A stretch of DNA of 64,000 nucleotides from Caprimulgus europaeus (GCA_907165065.1 OU015534.1:11539686-11603685); one strand, 5' to 3'; positions 12,000 through 26,110 are shown, numbered from the stretch's first letter. The notes: generated by a model not told the origin, from the letters alone. Program-made: numbers and translations.

Positions 12000-14900
12000 T
12001 TCGGACAAAATTATCTCTTTAAACTGGAGCATTAAGCCAGCGAGGAGCCCATCCTACCTGGGTGTATCTTAGGGAAGCAGGAGAAGCATTTATCTTTAAA
12101 GCACTGCTCTTGTTTAAATGAAGCACAAAGTTTGCAAGCCAAAGTGACATCTCCCCTGACTTACCAAGCAAGGACCTTTTGAGTTTAAAGTCTAGGTGAA
12201 AGCTGAAAATACATCTAGATAGAAAAAGGGAGGCCTTTTCAAAGTCCATTTGCTGGGGATGCCTGAGCCCTGCTCCTCCTCTCCCAGCTGGACACTGCTG
12301 GGCTGGGTTTCATTGCCCGAGTGCTCACCAGCCACCCTTGATCTAAAGCAGCGCTTCTCCAAGTGGGGGTCGTGTCCTACTGGGGATCACCAAGAGCCCA
12401 AAGGGGCCACCAGGTAGCAGGCAGCAGCCAGCAGCATCCCTGCTCCCCTCTCGCATCCGCCAGGACCTCTGAGCCCAGCGTGGGAAGACGATGGCGCAGG
12501 TGATGACACCCAATGTCAGGCTGGGAACTGAAAACGTCCATCAGCCACCAGCCCAGGCCAGACCCTCCTGCCCGGGGCAGGGGCAGAGCTGACGCTAACT
12601 CAGAGGGCTGCTCCATGTCAGATGAGCCATGGCGTGGGACAGGCTTACCTCAGCCACAGCACTGTGTCACCCCATAGCCCTGGCACATCGCCTGGGGACA
12701 AGCTCTCCCCAGCCTCTCCTGCACCTGCGATCACACGATAACCTGTGCCAGGACACCAGGAGCAGGCAGCCTTTCTTCTCCTGCTCGCCTCTCTCAGTGG
12801 GTTCAGGACAAACTCACCTACCCCTATGTGCCTCCTCATCCTGGGGTTGTGGTTTTGTTAGGGACACACGGAGATATGTACAGGATTCTCACTAAATCCT
12901 TCGAAAACAGTCTCAGGCTGTGACAGTGATCTCCTCCAGTCCCATCCCCTTCCTCCCTGCTCCCATTTCCTACAGATGCTCCCACCACCTCCAAGGGTCC
13001 AGCACCCAATGCCGACATCCTGAGCTGCTCTTGCCTTTCAAGCTGTGGGTATTGAGTCCTTTCCATTTTCCCTGCAGGCTGCTGCTCCTGGTTTTCTCAG
13101 CACTGTTAATATCTTTAGGTATAAAGGCAGTGTCTCGTGGGACAGAAGAGCAGTTTGTTTCTCATCCCCATGTCACGAACAGTGAAACAGTCCCTGGTGA
13201 CACCATGGCGCGCTGCAAATTCATTTAATATAAATCAGCCTGTTTTCGTACACCTACGGCATCTTGGGCTGCTGCTCTCTCTTGATGGGTGAATGAGGGG
13301 AAGGGGGTAAAGAAAAGGGGAAGATCACACAAGGTCAAACTCAGAAATGCCAGGTTTTTTTAACCCTTTGAGATTCGCAGGAATTCCTTGTGAGCCAAAG
13401 CCTTTCACTCCAAACAGCTGACCACTGGTGGGAATTACTGATGAGAAACCAGCACCTCCTAAAGCTGCCTCCCCACCATCCTGCTTGGGACGTGGGACCA
13501 GCTCCACTCCTGGGGAGCCATCCACCTCTCATAGATGCTCGTACAAATAAAACCAACTTTCTGTAAAAGGTCAAATGCACAAGGAAGGCTCCTTGTGTTG
13601 AGCGAGAGGTCTGCAGGGAATATTCAACAAACTCTGATGCAGAATAAAAAGGCTGCTGTAGCCAGGCCCTCAAACAGCATGTACTGCTAGGCCATGGATT
13701 TGGGAACACGAGAGGGGAAGAGGAGATGGAGCATTTCTGCTGCATGTGGACATGCACAGTCCCTGCCACAGGCATTCCACCAAGGTGCCTGCGTGAGCAA
13801 TGCCACGATGCTGCAGCCCCTTCATGACCAGCAGAAACCATCTGGATTGTGGTTGTGCTGCACACTGCAAGGCCTGCCTGGGTCAGATGAGGAGGGCAGG
13901 GCTGAGATCCTCCTTGCTGAGCAGCACCCTCAGCTGCAGCACAGCTTGGGGAACAGGGGCCTCCTTGGACCAACTGCTCCCATGCAACATGTCTTCATCC
14001 AGCACGCAGGATGACTGAGCCTGAGATAATGCACTTCAGTCAACAACCACAACTCAGTCTGCATCCACAGCCATGGGACAAGCATCAAACAAACACTGGC
14101 ATCACTTTTAAATGCACCATTTTCACACCTAGACCCTTCATTGCAAGAGTTTACATCTAATAGCTGCTGCTTCAGAGTCTGCGAGGACTGGTCTGCCACG
14201 CTAGTGCTTGGGAAGCAGCCCTGAAGGACAGCACTGAGCTCTCTCATTGCTTCCTAGAGTTAACAGACTTCTTTAAAGCTAACCATTAGAGTAATGGGTT
14301 GTTTTTTCTAACCACACTTGGACAAGCCCTCATGGAGTTGAATTTCAGGAGAGTTGTACTCAACTGTGCAGCTTCCACCTGTCAAAGACAGAAATGGGGT
14401 GTGTTTGGGCCCAGGAACTATTAACATCCAGAGAAATTTGCTGAGACCCCAAAGACGAGTGTGCCTGCTCCCCCTGTTCTCTCTCCCGCAACATCCCCTA
14501 ACCTCGTCAGAAGTCCAGGGGAGATATCCCTGCAATCAGCTGCTTCCCAGAATCTCCTTGTGCCAACTTGGAAAAGTGAAGGATGGACAAGGAGGCGTAG
14601 GTACGATCTGCTAGCTAGTAAAGCACAGGCAGCGAGATAGGGGAAGGGATGGGCACCATCTGAGACACAGAGAGAAGTCATCCCCAGGAAAAGTGCTTGT
14701 TCCAATCTCAGCTACTTTTCTCTGGAATTTTTCAAGCCAAATTGGGGGCTTGAATCAAAGTAACTTCTCCTGCCTCTGCTGCTCGCACTTCTCCTTGCCC
14801 TCTCTGGAAAAACGCACACCACATTAAAAACTGAAGGCACACAAAAAGTTAGAGCAAAGCCTTTCTTTAAAAATTAGATGAAAAAGGTGCTTTAGTTCTC

Positions 14901-17720
14901 CATTTCTTCCCTTCAACCACCTTCCCCATTCAGCTCCTTACCCTCACATGTGCCCTTTCATTCCCCAAACTCTTTCGTTCAACAAAAAAAAGCAACAAAA
15001 AGAAGAGCACCCACAGGAAAATATGCACTGTCCTACTCTCTCTGTCCTTAATTTCCTCTCCAGCTTTGCCTCTCTGCAACCCTATTTTAAAGCAGCCCAG
15101 GCAGTGGGGCTGCAGAAGGGCCACCCCAACCCTGCAAACCAGGGTCAAGGTATTTGAAAGGCTGAATTCAGCTCTTCATTTACTCTGCTATAAAAACTCT
15201 ACAGAAAGATTCCACCAGCATCTCTCTGCTTTCTCCTGTGGAAACTCTGTCCTCTCTGTTTTCTGCACTAGGCTTTCTCGTCCTCTTTTCAAGCTGATAG
15301 GTCCAGAGACATGGAGGGGCAGGGTAGATCAAGGGGGCACGAGTGAGACAAAAAGCTCATTAAGCAACATCCAGCCCTTGCCTAGAGAGACCTGGAGCAC
15401 AGGGAAGCATCTGAGGAGCAGTGGCTGCAGCCAGGAGGGTCCCCAGCAAAGACAGCACCAGCCCCCAGCAGTAAGAGCCCCAACCTCCTGCCACTTGCCA
15501 GGACAAACACACTGACATGGGGACTGGGACTGCCGGGGGATGGAGAAACAGGGCAGCATCACCACTCTAGATCCCTCTGGCTTGACCCCAAACAACATCA
15601 AGCTGTTCCTTTGGGCCCATTGTTCCCAGGTAGGAGCTTTCTGGACCCAGGAAAGAATTGGTCAGTCCTCCTTTTATTCAGTCCACCTTTTCAGTGACAT
15701 CTCAGGCAGCGTCAGCTCTCTAAGACCGCTGCCCCAGTACTTCAGCAAGTTTCTCTTTCACACCGTTAAATAAGTGGGTGGCCTGGAGGTGCAGAGCTAC
15801 CATCGCTGCCTCTGGAGGGCCACATCCCCTCTGACCAGCTGCAGTGGGTACACCAGGCTACAAGCTCCCTGTCAGCTCATTCACACCTCTCACTGATGCG
15901 TTGCAGTGTCCAGAGACCAGCTGCCCCAGAGTCCCAAGGAACGGGAGCTCTCCTCCAGCGCCAGGCGTGAGCTCCCGCACCCACCGGGAGCAGGATCCAT
16001 GGGATCTGAAGGACTCGGACTATGTCAGAGCCAGATCTGTCTGTGCACTGGGGAAACACCCTCGCTTCATCCATCTGTGTCACCTCCAGCACCTCCCAGC
16101 TTCCAGGAGAGGAAATACCAGTTCATCTAATCCCAAAACATCACGGCTTTGCTTTCAGGCACCTGGACCTACCCTGAGGACGATGAAGGGCTATGAAGCC
16201 ATTTAAAAGAAGAGATTCAAAGGGAGCAACTGAGCCACCCTGGACCAACACATAAATATCTCCTTAGTAAATCAGTCTGCTAACAGCTCCCTCAGCACCC
16301 AACAGAAGACTGTTCAGCACCAAGAAGCCCTTCCTCCTCCCAGCAGAGTGTGGAGCCGGTGCCTGACCCCCTGACAGCCGGGACTCATCTGCAAGGTGTG
16401 ATGGCATTACTGGAACAGGAAAAACTAGAAGAAATGCTATTGCCAGAAGAAATCTCCATCGGCTTCCACGAGGAGCAACCTCTGGAAACTGAGTGAGGTT
16501 CCTGCTCTGGCCCCTGCACAGCCAGGAGCGCAGAAGTTACCCACAGGACTCCTCCACCCCTCCGTACATCAGCCCAGGGAAATGTGGTGCCCAGAAGTGC
16601 CAGCTGAGGATGCAGGAGGCAGAAGTTTGCTAAAGATACACACGATCAAAGCTGTTCAGGCAAGCTGTGCCAATACTCTCATTCTTCATGTAAGAGAGCT
16701 CCCTCTAGGTTAAACACTCGGGTATTTCAGAAGCCATTGCTTATTTTGAAGTCCACGCTCTGCCCTGATGCCTTTATCTCTGGAGAGGTGTCTGTCTGTT
16801 GGAAAGCCTGCAAGCACCCCAGAAAACAAGGGGTTTGCTTTCTGCCTACAACCTGGCCTTGCTGCCACAGGCATCGTGAGCCTGCAGCTCTGCATGTTAC
16901 ACGCACACACACGCATGTGCTGCACATGCCCCCACGTGTTCCCCTAAACCACAGGTCCTCAACATTTCACCCATGAGACCTACTCTGATGTGCCCAGCTG
17001 GAGCTGCACCAGGGAAGGAGCCAACGCGCAATTTCTCCAGCCCCAAACCCAATCTGTACCCTGCTTTGAGACACGCATGAATTATTCCACAACCTGATGA
17101 GTGGGGGAGTTCAGCAGAGGCTTTCAAATTCACAGAACTAGAAAAATCAGATGGAAAAGACTTAATGCCGGAAAATGCAGACCGTTCCCTGCAGTGGGAT
17201 CCCAGGAGCTTTGTGTAAACTAGTTTTAAACCTTGAAGTCCTTAATACAACTTCCTGTTTTATTTTTATTTTACCTAGACTGGTATTTACTAATAAATAT
17301 GCAGCTCTCTGTATACAGAACAGCAGGTAGCTCCCATTTACAGCTGTATATAACCGACTGCAACATTCAACACCCTTACTCTGCTATGCAGTATAATGCT
17401 CACAATAAAACACATACCGTATTTGCAACTGTGTCCATGCTACTATTCTGGTACGTGACACACATTAAGAAACAAATTCAGAACATAGAAAAGAATTTAC
17501 CATTTACACACACACACAAAAAAAAGATGCTCTGGGATTTTCAATAAGTTCTAGCATAATACAGTATCATTTTTATATCTTATCTGCTCCCTCGGTCTTG
17601 CTGATTTAATACCTCTTTTCTCTCTATAACCATAAACCTATAGGTTGTATATAGATTTTTTTAAACATAATATACAGTGCCAGTGTATATTTATACAACT
17701 TTACCATAGAAATGTAAGAA
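12000..17720. other. Intronic DNA, no gene seen
   Basis: Mixed unique sequence. The longest open frame (13341-13973, minus strand, 210 codons) has no domain, is rich in Cys, Trp and Ser in a random manner, and overlaps plus-strand frames. No transposon identified beyond the repeated word at 13355. Confidence 0.55.
13355..13384 (+). repeat. 30-bp repeated word, copy 2
   Basis: This is the second copy of the word at 11656-11685, in the same orientation about 1.7 kb away, with 29 of 30 bases identical. It is not part of a repeat family I know. Confidence 0.8.
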
Positions 17721-17729
17721 TTGTCAGAA

Positions 17730-17785
17730 TGACTCAGTCCAAGGGCCATCCAGGCCAATATCCTGTCTCCAACAGTTTTTCCCAT
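17730..17785. repeat. Old interspersed-repeat relic (possible)
   Basis: The segment CCAATATCCTGTCTCCAACAG, with GGCCATCCAGG just before it, resembles a repeat seen widely in turtles, crocodiles and birds. I cannot name the family with confidence. It is short and decayed. Confidence 0.3.
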
Positions 17786-17940
17786 TAATATGGATTAGGC
17801 AGACAATACAGTTTACTACAACCTCGTTTTATAACCACGTTAGTGACAATAATACTGCCTTGTGTGTAAATGCTTATAGAGCACAGGGAAACAGCATCGT
17901 CTCCACAGGGAGGGAAACTGAGGCAGGGGAGACGGTGATT

Positions 17941-18032
17941 ATATATGAGTATATAAAATGAGGTTTTTCTGTATATAAAATATATTTTATATATATTTTA
18001 TATATATAAATATATAAAATGAGGTTTTTCTA
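17941..18032. repeat. AT-rich palindrome flanked by 21-bp direct repeats
   Basis: The words TATATAAAATGAGGTTTTTCT at 17950-17970 and 18011-18031 are identical. Between them lies a TATA/ATAT stretch able to fold back on itself. The structure suggests a local duplication around an unstable AT palindrome. Confidence 0.85.
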
Positions 18033-18039
18033 ACAAGGA

Positions 18040-21000
18040 GCCAGTAGGAGCCCTGGATACCACCACCACCCATTCTCGCCCTTGCATCACACCACGCAGC
18101 CCTGCCAGGCACCAAAAGATGGGCCACAAGCCCAGGGGATGCCGCCCTGGGAAGAGTTAATGGTGGAGGTCTCCCATCTGAGCGCTGCAGGTGTCTGCTT
18201 TTAATTCTTTGCTGCTCTTCTCCCAACAGCCCAAGGATTTCCACCCTCCCTCCTTCTCCTTTACAAACGAGTGTTTAGCATAAGAAGAGAGGCAAGAGGA
18301 GCCAGGGCAGCAGGGAGATCTCCTACAGTCCTTTCTAGGCAACCTGAGCAGGCGGGAAAAGGCAGCTGGCTGGAGCCCAGCGAGAGAGTGGGGACCAGGG
18401 GACGAGTCTTTTCACATCTGGTTAAGTACTGCTAAACCCTCCGACGAGCTGCCTAATTATTACAACACTTCTGCTGAAAAATTAACGTGCTTGGCCGGCT
18501 GCACTGGGGCAGAAAGGGTAGGAAAGCAGCTGTCGGGATGCAGACGGTGATGGGAGCACCAAGAAAAGAGGTTTGAGGCACAAGAGCACGAGAGAAGGGC
18601 AGAGAAGCTCTGTCTGCAGGGATCATGCTGAGAAGACATCCTCCTCCCTGCTTTTTTTGCTGCATGGCCCCCAGGAGAGGACGGTGCCAACAGAATTGTT
18701 ACTCTAGCAAGGGCAGCCCTTGCAAACAGCTCAACAGAGATGCCCTGCCTACCAAAATCAACAGAACAACCTGCCAGCATCCCAAAAAAATACACAACTA
18801 TCCTAAGGACCCAACAGCAGGGTCAGAAACAGAAGCCGGGGCGCTGGGCTCCCCTCTGCTCACTTCTCCTCCTTGCTGAGCCCTCATTTCAGTGACTTCC
18901 ACGAAATCCAAGTGTGGCACCTTATTTCTGTAGATCTCTACAGGTCCTATAGGTACGGTACCACTGAGGGAGAATCATTCAGACACACGTCTCACCGCAA
19001 AACCCATTTAAAAAGGGCTGCAGAAAGGACAGCAGCAGCTCATGGGTACCTTTCCCCCAGGATGGCTGTCTCCATGTCAGGTCATCCCAAGCGTGCTGGT
19101 GGGTAAGCCTCTTTCTGCCACAGCTGTGGTGGGTTTAATCTCTCTCCCTAGACAAAAAGGTGGGCTTTTTTCCCAAGTCCAAGTACACCCAGGGAGCTCA
19201 GCAAAAGCAGCAGCCCGCTGAGTGCCTTTTACCCACAGACATTTGATGAAATTAATGACACAAAAGTAAGTATAAAGGCTAAGACAAATAGAACTGGCAA
19301 CAACTTGAACCTTTGGCCTGTCCTTTGAAAGTCTCTGGCAAGTCTCAAATCTTCTTGATCTGCTCACTAAAGGGATGACTGTCCCACAATTATTTTCCAA
19401 GCATTTGTTGGCAAGTTGTAGGAGGAAAAAGGCATTTCACTGAAGCTGTTAGTACAAAAGCTCAGCTCCAGCCAGGGCCCTGGACTCCACTTCAAATTAT
19501 AATATTTTAAGTACCTGAAAATAAATATTTTGTCAGCTGCTGAGAATTAAGAAGTAGCTTCGACCTTTCAGAGAGGGAAACCCTGCGGAGAGCGGCGAGC
19601 CTCAGAGAGTTAGTTGCAAAACAAGCTTTGCCCAGGCCATTCAACCTGTCTAGCAGACAGTCAGCCTCCCCTCCCACGCTCCTGGCTCCTTGCAAGCTGC
19701 CTGGAGCCTTTTGGGGCACGACGGGCCCTCGTGCACCCAGCAGCTCCTTCCCAGCTGGGGAGCCTGTTAATGGAAGGCACTGGAGCAGCACTGGGCTATA
19801 AACTGGGTGCCACGAGTAAAATGAGCATCCCTGAGACAGCGACAGCGGCGCGTCAGTGTTTCCTACCAAGAGCTGCCAGTCCACCCCGCGTTGCTCATTG
19901 GTGCTGTTGTTTCATGCCATCCCATGCACAGTCCAAGGAATTTTATCCATAAGGATTAAAAATACTCACTTTTGGTTTATAACATCTGACTATGACCAAG
20001 CACCTGGGCTGATGTACCGATCACCTCTCAGACCTGTGAGCCGCAATGAACACTGTTCGTGCTTCAGTGATGGTAAAAGGAACCCATGCAGAGCAGAAGA
20101 TCTCTGGTTTTCCAGCAGAGCTCTAAGAGTTAAATTGCTCTCCCTTCCCCCCAATCTTTCTGCCTTTGGCCTTTAGATCAGCCCTGGTTGCCAATGAGGA
20201 CTCATCGAAACACCACGAGGCTGGGCCTGTCAGGAAGGAAACCAGCGCGTCCAGAGTTTTGTTGTTCTAAAGACTTTTTTTTTTTATTTTATTTTACTGC
20301 TCAGGAAGGAAGCCAGAGCCTGTGCTTCAACTCCAAGAATGTCGATTACTCATCCTTCCCTGCATTATTTCTTTTATCTCTCACTTTTATCTACCTTACT
20401 CCAAATTTTTCCCCCAGTTCTTTCTCTACTGTTCCTAGCCTCTGCTCTCAGCTGTTCATACAAGTTCCATAAAAAAAAATATCTGGCAACTGCTTCTTCA
20501 GACTAAAATCTGGATAAAATCCCAATGATAATGTTTATTAAACAAGCCTCCATTCCTCTTCCCATGCAACCTTTTTAATCCTGGTGTTACCATCCAGGTA
20601 CCACAGTTGTAACCACTGCCCTGGGATCCCAGCACCTTTGAAACGTGAATGCAACCACCCTGAGCATACAGCAGGGCTACGAGAATATCGTAACCTCTGC
20701 TTTCAAGACAGGAGATGAGAAATGACTCTGCTTGTCCAAGGTCAATAGAGTCCACAGCACAAGCACAACGTACTCTCAGGGCTTTGCCCAGGCAGCCCTT
20801 CCCTCTTCCTGCTCTGCCTGGCTGCAAGGAGAAGGCACACTCAGCTCTGCCAGTAAACATGCCCTTCATCTTCAGCACCCGCACACCAGTCAAGAAGAAA
20901 CGTGCAACAAAAGTTAAATAACCAGTATGTGACAAGTCGATGACACATTTCCTTAGCTGCAAAAAACCGTGGGTCCTGGATCACTCGAACGTCAGTGAGC

Positions 21001-22889
21001 CACCTGAGTACATAGCAGAGGGACTATCAGCAAGTGGTGTCTAGCTGCCTTCTCCTCCCAGGATCTGCAAAATACATCACACCACCCGGGGGTTTCCTTT
21101 TCTTCTTTGCCCAGGTGCAGCTAACAACCCAGACACAACTGGCAACATCTGGGAGAACACAGACCCAGATGTTTCTCATTGACATCATAACCTTCCCCCG
21201 CCTCGCCAGGGCGTGCCCGCTCCCCAGCGTGGATGCCCGGGTGGGAAAAGCACATGCTCAAGGGCAGAGCTGGATCCTTGCAGTGCTCCTGAAGAGATGA
21301 CCAAATGTGAAGCTTTTTTTTTTTTTTTTCATTTAGGACCCCTTCTTTGAGATGTGCTGTAAACCCTGGGGCCCGATCCGGACCCCACCATACACAGCTT
21401 CCTCAGGCTACAACAACCACAACATCTCAGTCACACATAAGTGAGGCCAGTTCAAGTTCTCTCTGCTCAGCTCTGTCTTGCTCTAACACAATCCTCCCCT
21501 GTTTCCACAGTTAACGTGTTGTTTTCATTTTAAGAGGGGAAAATAATGAGATGGTGGGAACATTACTTCTGGCTAATGGAGACAGAGATCTGCAAACTCT
21601 TGTGGTGTAGTTTTTCCAGTATATCCCAGTCCTGATCCAAATATGCATCATACTTATTTCAGTCCTGGACCAAACATGGGATTGGCCACAACGCACTGAC
21701 CAAATTAAGACAGAAATAACTTGTAGCACTTTTCTACTTCATGCTCTCTGAAAGACCCTTTGCTGACATTAATTTCTGGTCTGCAGACTCCTTGCTTCCC
21801 CCGCTACTGAATCTCAGGCGCCTTCAACACAGCTTCCCTGTGTGAACCCAAATATGCAGAAAGGAGGGAGCAGCACAGATGGTGGCAACCAGCCCCAGGA
21901 GCAGAGGCCACAGGAGCAATGCCAGCAGTCCTGTGCAGGGCTGTGCACTGAGCAAAGGGCAAAACTGAAGGCAAAGAAGCAGGGTTATAAGAGTTTAGCT
22001 GCTCGTTCTCCCCTTCTCCTGTCTAAGGGGCACCTCCTGATGCACAGATCTACTCAGGCTGGCAACTTTGTGATTGCGACTGTTCAGTTCCTCTGCTTGT
22101 GCTCTGCTCAGGGTTAGCCAGGTCACTGATTGCTCCTTCCTCTCCCCAGTAAAAGAAAGGCCAGTGGCCAAACTGCCTCCTCAGGGAAGGTGAAAACAAG
22201 TGATCAAGAGACAAAAGCTGTCACCCTGGCTAAGGACTTTGGTAGAGGCTCACCTCCAACCTATAGCCCTGGTAATGGGAAGTGAAACTGGTTTGTGAGG
22301 AGGAGAATAAACATGAGAAGGAAGCGGGATTCTGCAGCCCCTTTGACAGTGCCACAGCGTTGTGCCTGGATCCCTCTGACCTGTCCTGGTACCCAGCACC
22401 CAAGATGGCACTTTCCACCCACCCACAGCCATCAGGACCTCGCAAGATCCTCCATGCTGCAAACAGCAATGAGGAGACAAGGTTCCTTCTAGCCTGCATG
22501 GGCCAAAGGTTGGCCTGGGTGTGGGGTGGCTCTGCTACAGCATGGCCAGGCCACCCTGATAAGGCTTTCCCTCACCCAGCCCGAGGTGCAGCACCCCGGG
22601 TGCCGATTGCCCCCCAAGCCCTCCTCCCCACTCACAAACACCCCGGCATTGCCTCTGGCACAGCGCGGGGGGCTTGGGCGGGGACCCTGGTAGGGAATTT
22701 TGTGGAGTCTCGCCTCAAACAGGACTGGGACAGAAAACTCCTGAAGAAATCTTCAATATCAGAAGGAAGGTTAGAAGAGAGGGCAGAGCTGTAATCGGTA
22801 CCGGGTCTTTTCCCATCCTGGCACAACGGGATGCAAAGCAGGCTCTCTGCAATGAGGGATTTTTATCCTATGCCTCCTTATAGCCAGAG
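18040..22889. other. Intronic DNA, no gene seen
   Basis: Unique sequence with several poly-T/poly-A tracts (for example about 20275-20300 and 21314-21331). Open frames lack resemblance to known proteins. Confidence 0.55.
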
Positions 22890-22986
22890 ATCATAGAATC
22901 AAAGAATAGTTTGGGTTGGAAGGGACCTTTAAAGGTCAACTTGTCCAACCCCCCTGCAGTGAGCAGGGACATCATGTTGCAGGACA
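22890..22986 (-). mobile_element. CR1 LINE 3' end, short fragment
   Basis: The plus strand reads TCATAGAATCAAAGAATAG, the complement of two CR1 octamers (ATTCTTTG and ATTCTATG). It then carries TTTGGGTTGGAAGGGACC, CTTGTCCAACCCCCCTGC and AGTGAGCAGGGACATC. Similarity ends near 22986, so only about the last 95 bases of a CR1 element remain. Confidence 0.93.
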
Positions 22987-22989
22987 GAC

Positions 22990-25780
22990 AATTTCACATT
23001 CTAAATGGCTTTGCAAGTTATTTCTTAGAAGTGTAGGGAAATAATGTCAAAATCGGATTAAAAGGTTGAGTCATATTTAATTTAAAATATCTTAATTTGA
23101 AACAAAGTACCAAAAATCCCAATAGAAAGAAATAGATTGTCAGGGAAGCTCCCCAAGTTTTACTTTTTCCTCTGTCTACAAAACCTATTGCATCTGGGGA
23201 GTCTACCCCAGCAGCACGCCGCTCGCCTGCGGACTGATTCCCCGGCACTTTCTGGTTTAGTTTTCATACCAGAGCTGCAAAGTGCTCCACCTTCCTTCCA
23301 AGGAATGAGCCCATGCTGGGGACATCAGCCGTGTCCACGAGCCCAGCATCTGCAGCTGGACACGTCCTGCTGCCCTCACCCTGCTCTGGGCTGCAGCACA
23401 GCAAATCTGCAAAGCACAGGCAAGGCTGCAGGACTGAACCAGCAAAAAGCTCCTGCGTAAAAGCTCTTGTGTCTTTCCAAATTAAAAACTTGATGTTGTT
23501 ACTTTGGTCAGAGCCAGTGACTAAGAATCGGTGCTGCTGGGGGAAAGCAAGGACACAGTCTCCACCTCTCCCTTTTAGTGGTATCCAGAGACACTTAGTG
23601 CTTTCCTTTTCCCACCACAGGACAGCCCAGTATTCACAAGAAAAAGTACAAAACACATTCTTGCTCTGCAGATCGATGATAAAGCAGATCTCTGCCTCAA
23701 GCCTCCAAAAAAAAGAAGATTTTAAAACAATACTGGTTAGAAAAAATCTCTTATGTGGGACACTATGGAAGTATCCCACACCTGAACTCAAAGAGCAGTT
23801 TCACTGTCATCAAGACTCCCTCCCCATGTTATCCATGTTTAAAACAATAAATCTCTCTTGGCCCCCCTCCTTCCCAACATTTCTTTTTTCTTTCTTCTGT
23901 TGCTCTGGGTACTGCTGCAATTCAAGGCACCAGCAAATGGTGGAAGGAGAGGAGAAAGTGATGGCTAAAGAACTCCTGGCTTACCACAACCACCATCCAT
24001 GTTTTAAAAAAACAAAAGAAGAGGACAGACACAGATAGTACCAAAATCCCCAGTACTTCTTCAGTCAGAGCCTTCATGGGCTTGAGGGGTAGGTCCCAGA
24101 GAAGCACTGCTGATCTGGCCCTAGCAGCCACAGGAAAACACTTCAGCTCTAAGATGTAAGGAAAACTGAATTCAGAGCGATGAATTTGCCCTGCATATCT
24201 GTAACCTGTGAGTTTATATACACAAAGATTGCTCAGGTCAGCAGAGCCAAGCAGGCAAACAGTGAGGTTGCATAAAAGGGGTGAAAGACACATACACACA
24301 TCACAGGTGTAGATCTACAAAAAAATATACATGCCCTTTTTGCAGACAATGCTGCACAGGAGTCCAATCCCACATTAAATTTCCAAAATAGAAATCCATT
24401 ATTACCAAAGAATTTCAATTGCTTTGCACAGCTGAAAAATGTCCTCAAAAGTCTCCAAACCTGCTATTCTGTCCTAAGGAAGAGGTGAAAAATTCATAGG
24501 CCATCAAGCAAACTGACGTGATTGAAGACCATCAGTGGCATGAACTGCGGGATAAAAATTGTCACAATTTGCTTTCAATGGCTGCTTTTCTTGGAACATG
24601 GTATTAAAAGAAAACAACTTTGCCCCCACTATGAATTTGCATTAGAAATCCATAACAAAAATAAAGCTTAATATTATACAAATGGGTACAGTTCTCTATA
24701 GTGCTCCTGATGCAGATTAAGGTTAGGCAGATTTTAGATGACAGTTATTTACCTCAGTCTAACACCATGCATGCACAAATGGAATTTATTCTATAGCTGG
24801 AGATATTAGCCAGAGAAGGAGATGAGAGGAAATCTTAGTGTCTCATGTAAAATATAATTATGTCTGTTTTCTACTCCTTGGAAGGCAAACAAAGAGGGAA
24901 AAATGAATCTGCTGCTAGCATTTAATGAGACTTGTCTAAATGATATCAAACAAATAACAATCAGCAACAACTCTCAAACACCTTTGCTTTTATTTTTTCC
25001 ATCAGGGAATTCGAGAAAGTCTAAGACCTCATTGCCTTGAAGACTTTCACTCCATCAAAGCAGGATTAGGCCCGTGCCTGAGTATGTCTCTTTCCTTTGA
25101 GACCTTCAAATTATCACAGAAAAAAAAAAATATCATGGAGGCACTAATGCTTATTCTCTCCCTCCTGAAATGTATGCCCATTCCCCTTCTCCCCATTCCT
25201 TACGCAATCACCACCAATCAACCAGGAAACTGTTGCTAACTCTTGAATTTTGCAAGTTAGCAAGTAAAATAATAAAACAATGTTTTAACTGTCAGAGATC
25301 CTGGCTCGCAAAGTGCACTTTGGTCATTTCCTTTAATAACTGTAGTTTAGCAGTAATGATTTATAATAGTTCATAATATTCTACTAACTGTACTATATTA
25401 ATAATACTAATACTTTGCCCTTGCCTAGTGTCTTCTGTCAGAAGATATCAAAGCAGCACACGCCGCCATGAGGGAGGTATTGCTTTATTCCCATTAGGGA
25501 ACTCTGAGCCGTGCCCAAGGTTGGAATTCCCGATCCCTGACCCAGCACGGCAGCCACCAACTCTGCCTCCACTTCTCCTGCCGTAGTTTTGTGACAGCAG
25601 TCGAGTCTGATTGATGGGACTGAAGATTTCATGCAATTAAATCCTTCTTGAAAAGTAGGGTTTGGCCAGTGGTTTGGGGGCTGTGGTTGTGATGGGAAAT
25701 ACCGAGCGGGATGGGGAGTTTGCTCTGCAGTTGTACAGTGAATACCCTCACGCCAGCAGTCAGACACACGGGGCAAAAGA
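22990..25780. other. Intronic DNA, no gene seen
   Basis: Unique sequence. The plus-strand open frame at 23313-24038 is 241 codons but is matched by a 175-codon frame on the other strand. It has no domain and a random-looking composition, so I do not call it a gene. Confidence 0.55.
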
Positions 25781-26110
25781 GGAGCGATAAATATTTACTG
25801 CGCCCATGCCCATCTCTCTGGTGGGAGATGGATAAATGTGACATTTAGGCATTGCTCGGCGCTCCAAGGACAGCAGTTACGAGCCCTGACACCAACTCTC
25901 TAGGAGTCCGAAATTAAGAGAAAGGGGACGAGGCATCGCTGGCACGGCCGAGGCGACAGTAAAGCTGGCCGGATGGCAGCGGCTGCGCGGGGAAACATTT
26001 TGGAGGAGAAAACAGCCCCAGCCCTCCCCCTCCAACGATCAATTAAACGCCATCCTTCTGCCGAGAGCCGGGTGAGGACAGCAAATGAGGGCTGCGAGCA
26101 GAGCAGCGCC
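25780..26110. promoter_or_regulatory. Conserved-element-like block in RNF220 intron 2
   Basis: Unique sequence contains GCGATAAATATTTACTGCGC, GGGAGATGGATAAATGTGAC and CCGAAATTAAGAG, with many retained CpG dinucleotides through 25900-26110. It may be an intronic enhancer or a small CpG-rich regulatory element. Confidence 0.35.

Noticed and set aside
13341..13973. 210-codon minus-strand open frame
   Set aside because: Random Cys/Trp/Ser-rich composition, opposite-strand frames are also open, and no similarity is recognised.
23313..24038. 241-codon plus-strand open frame
   Set aside because: It is overlapped by a 175-codon minus-strand frame and has no domain. Frames of this length are expected by chance in a 64-kb window of this composition.
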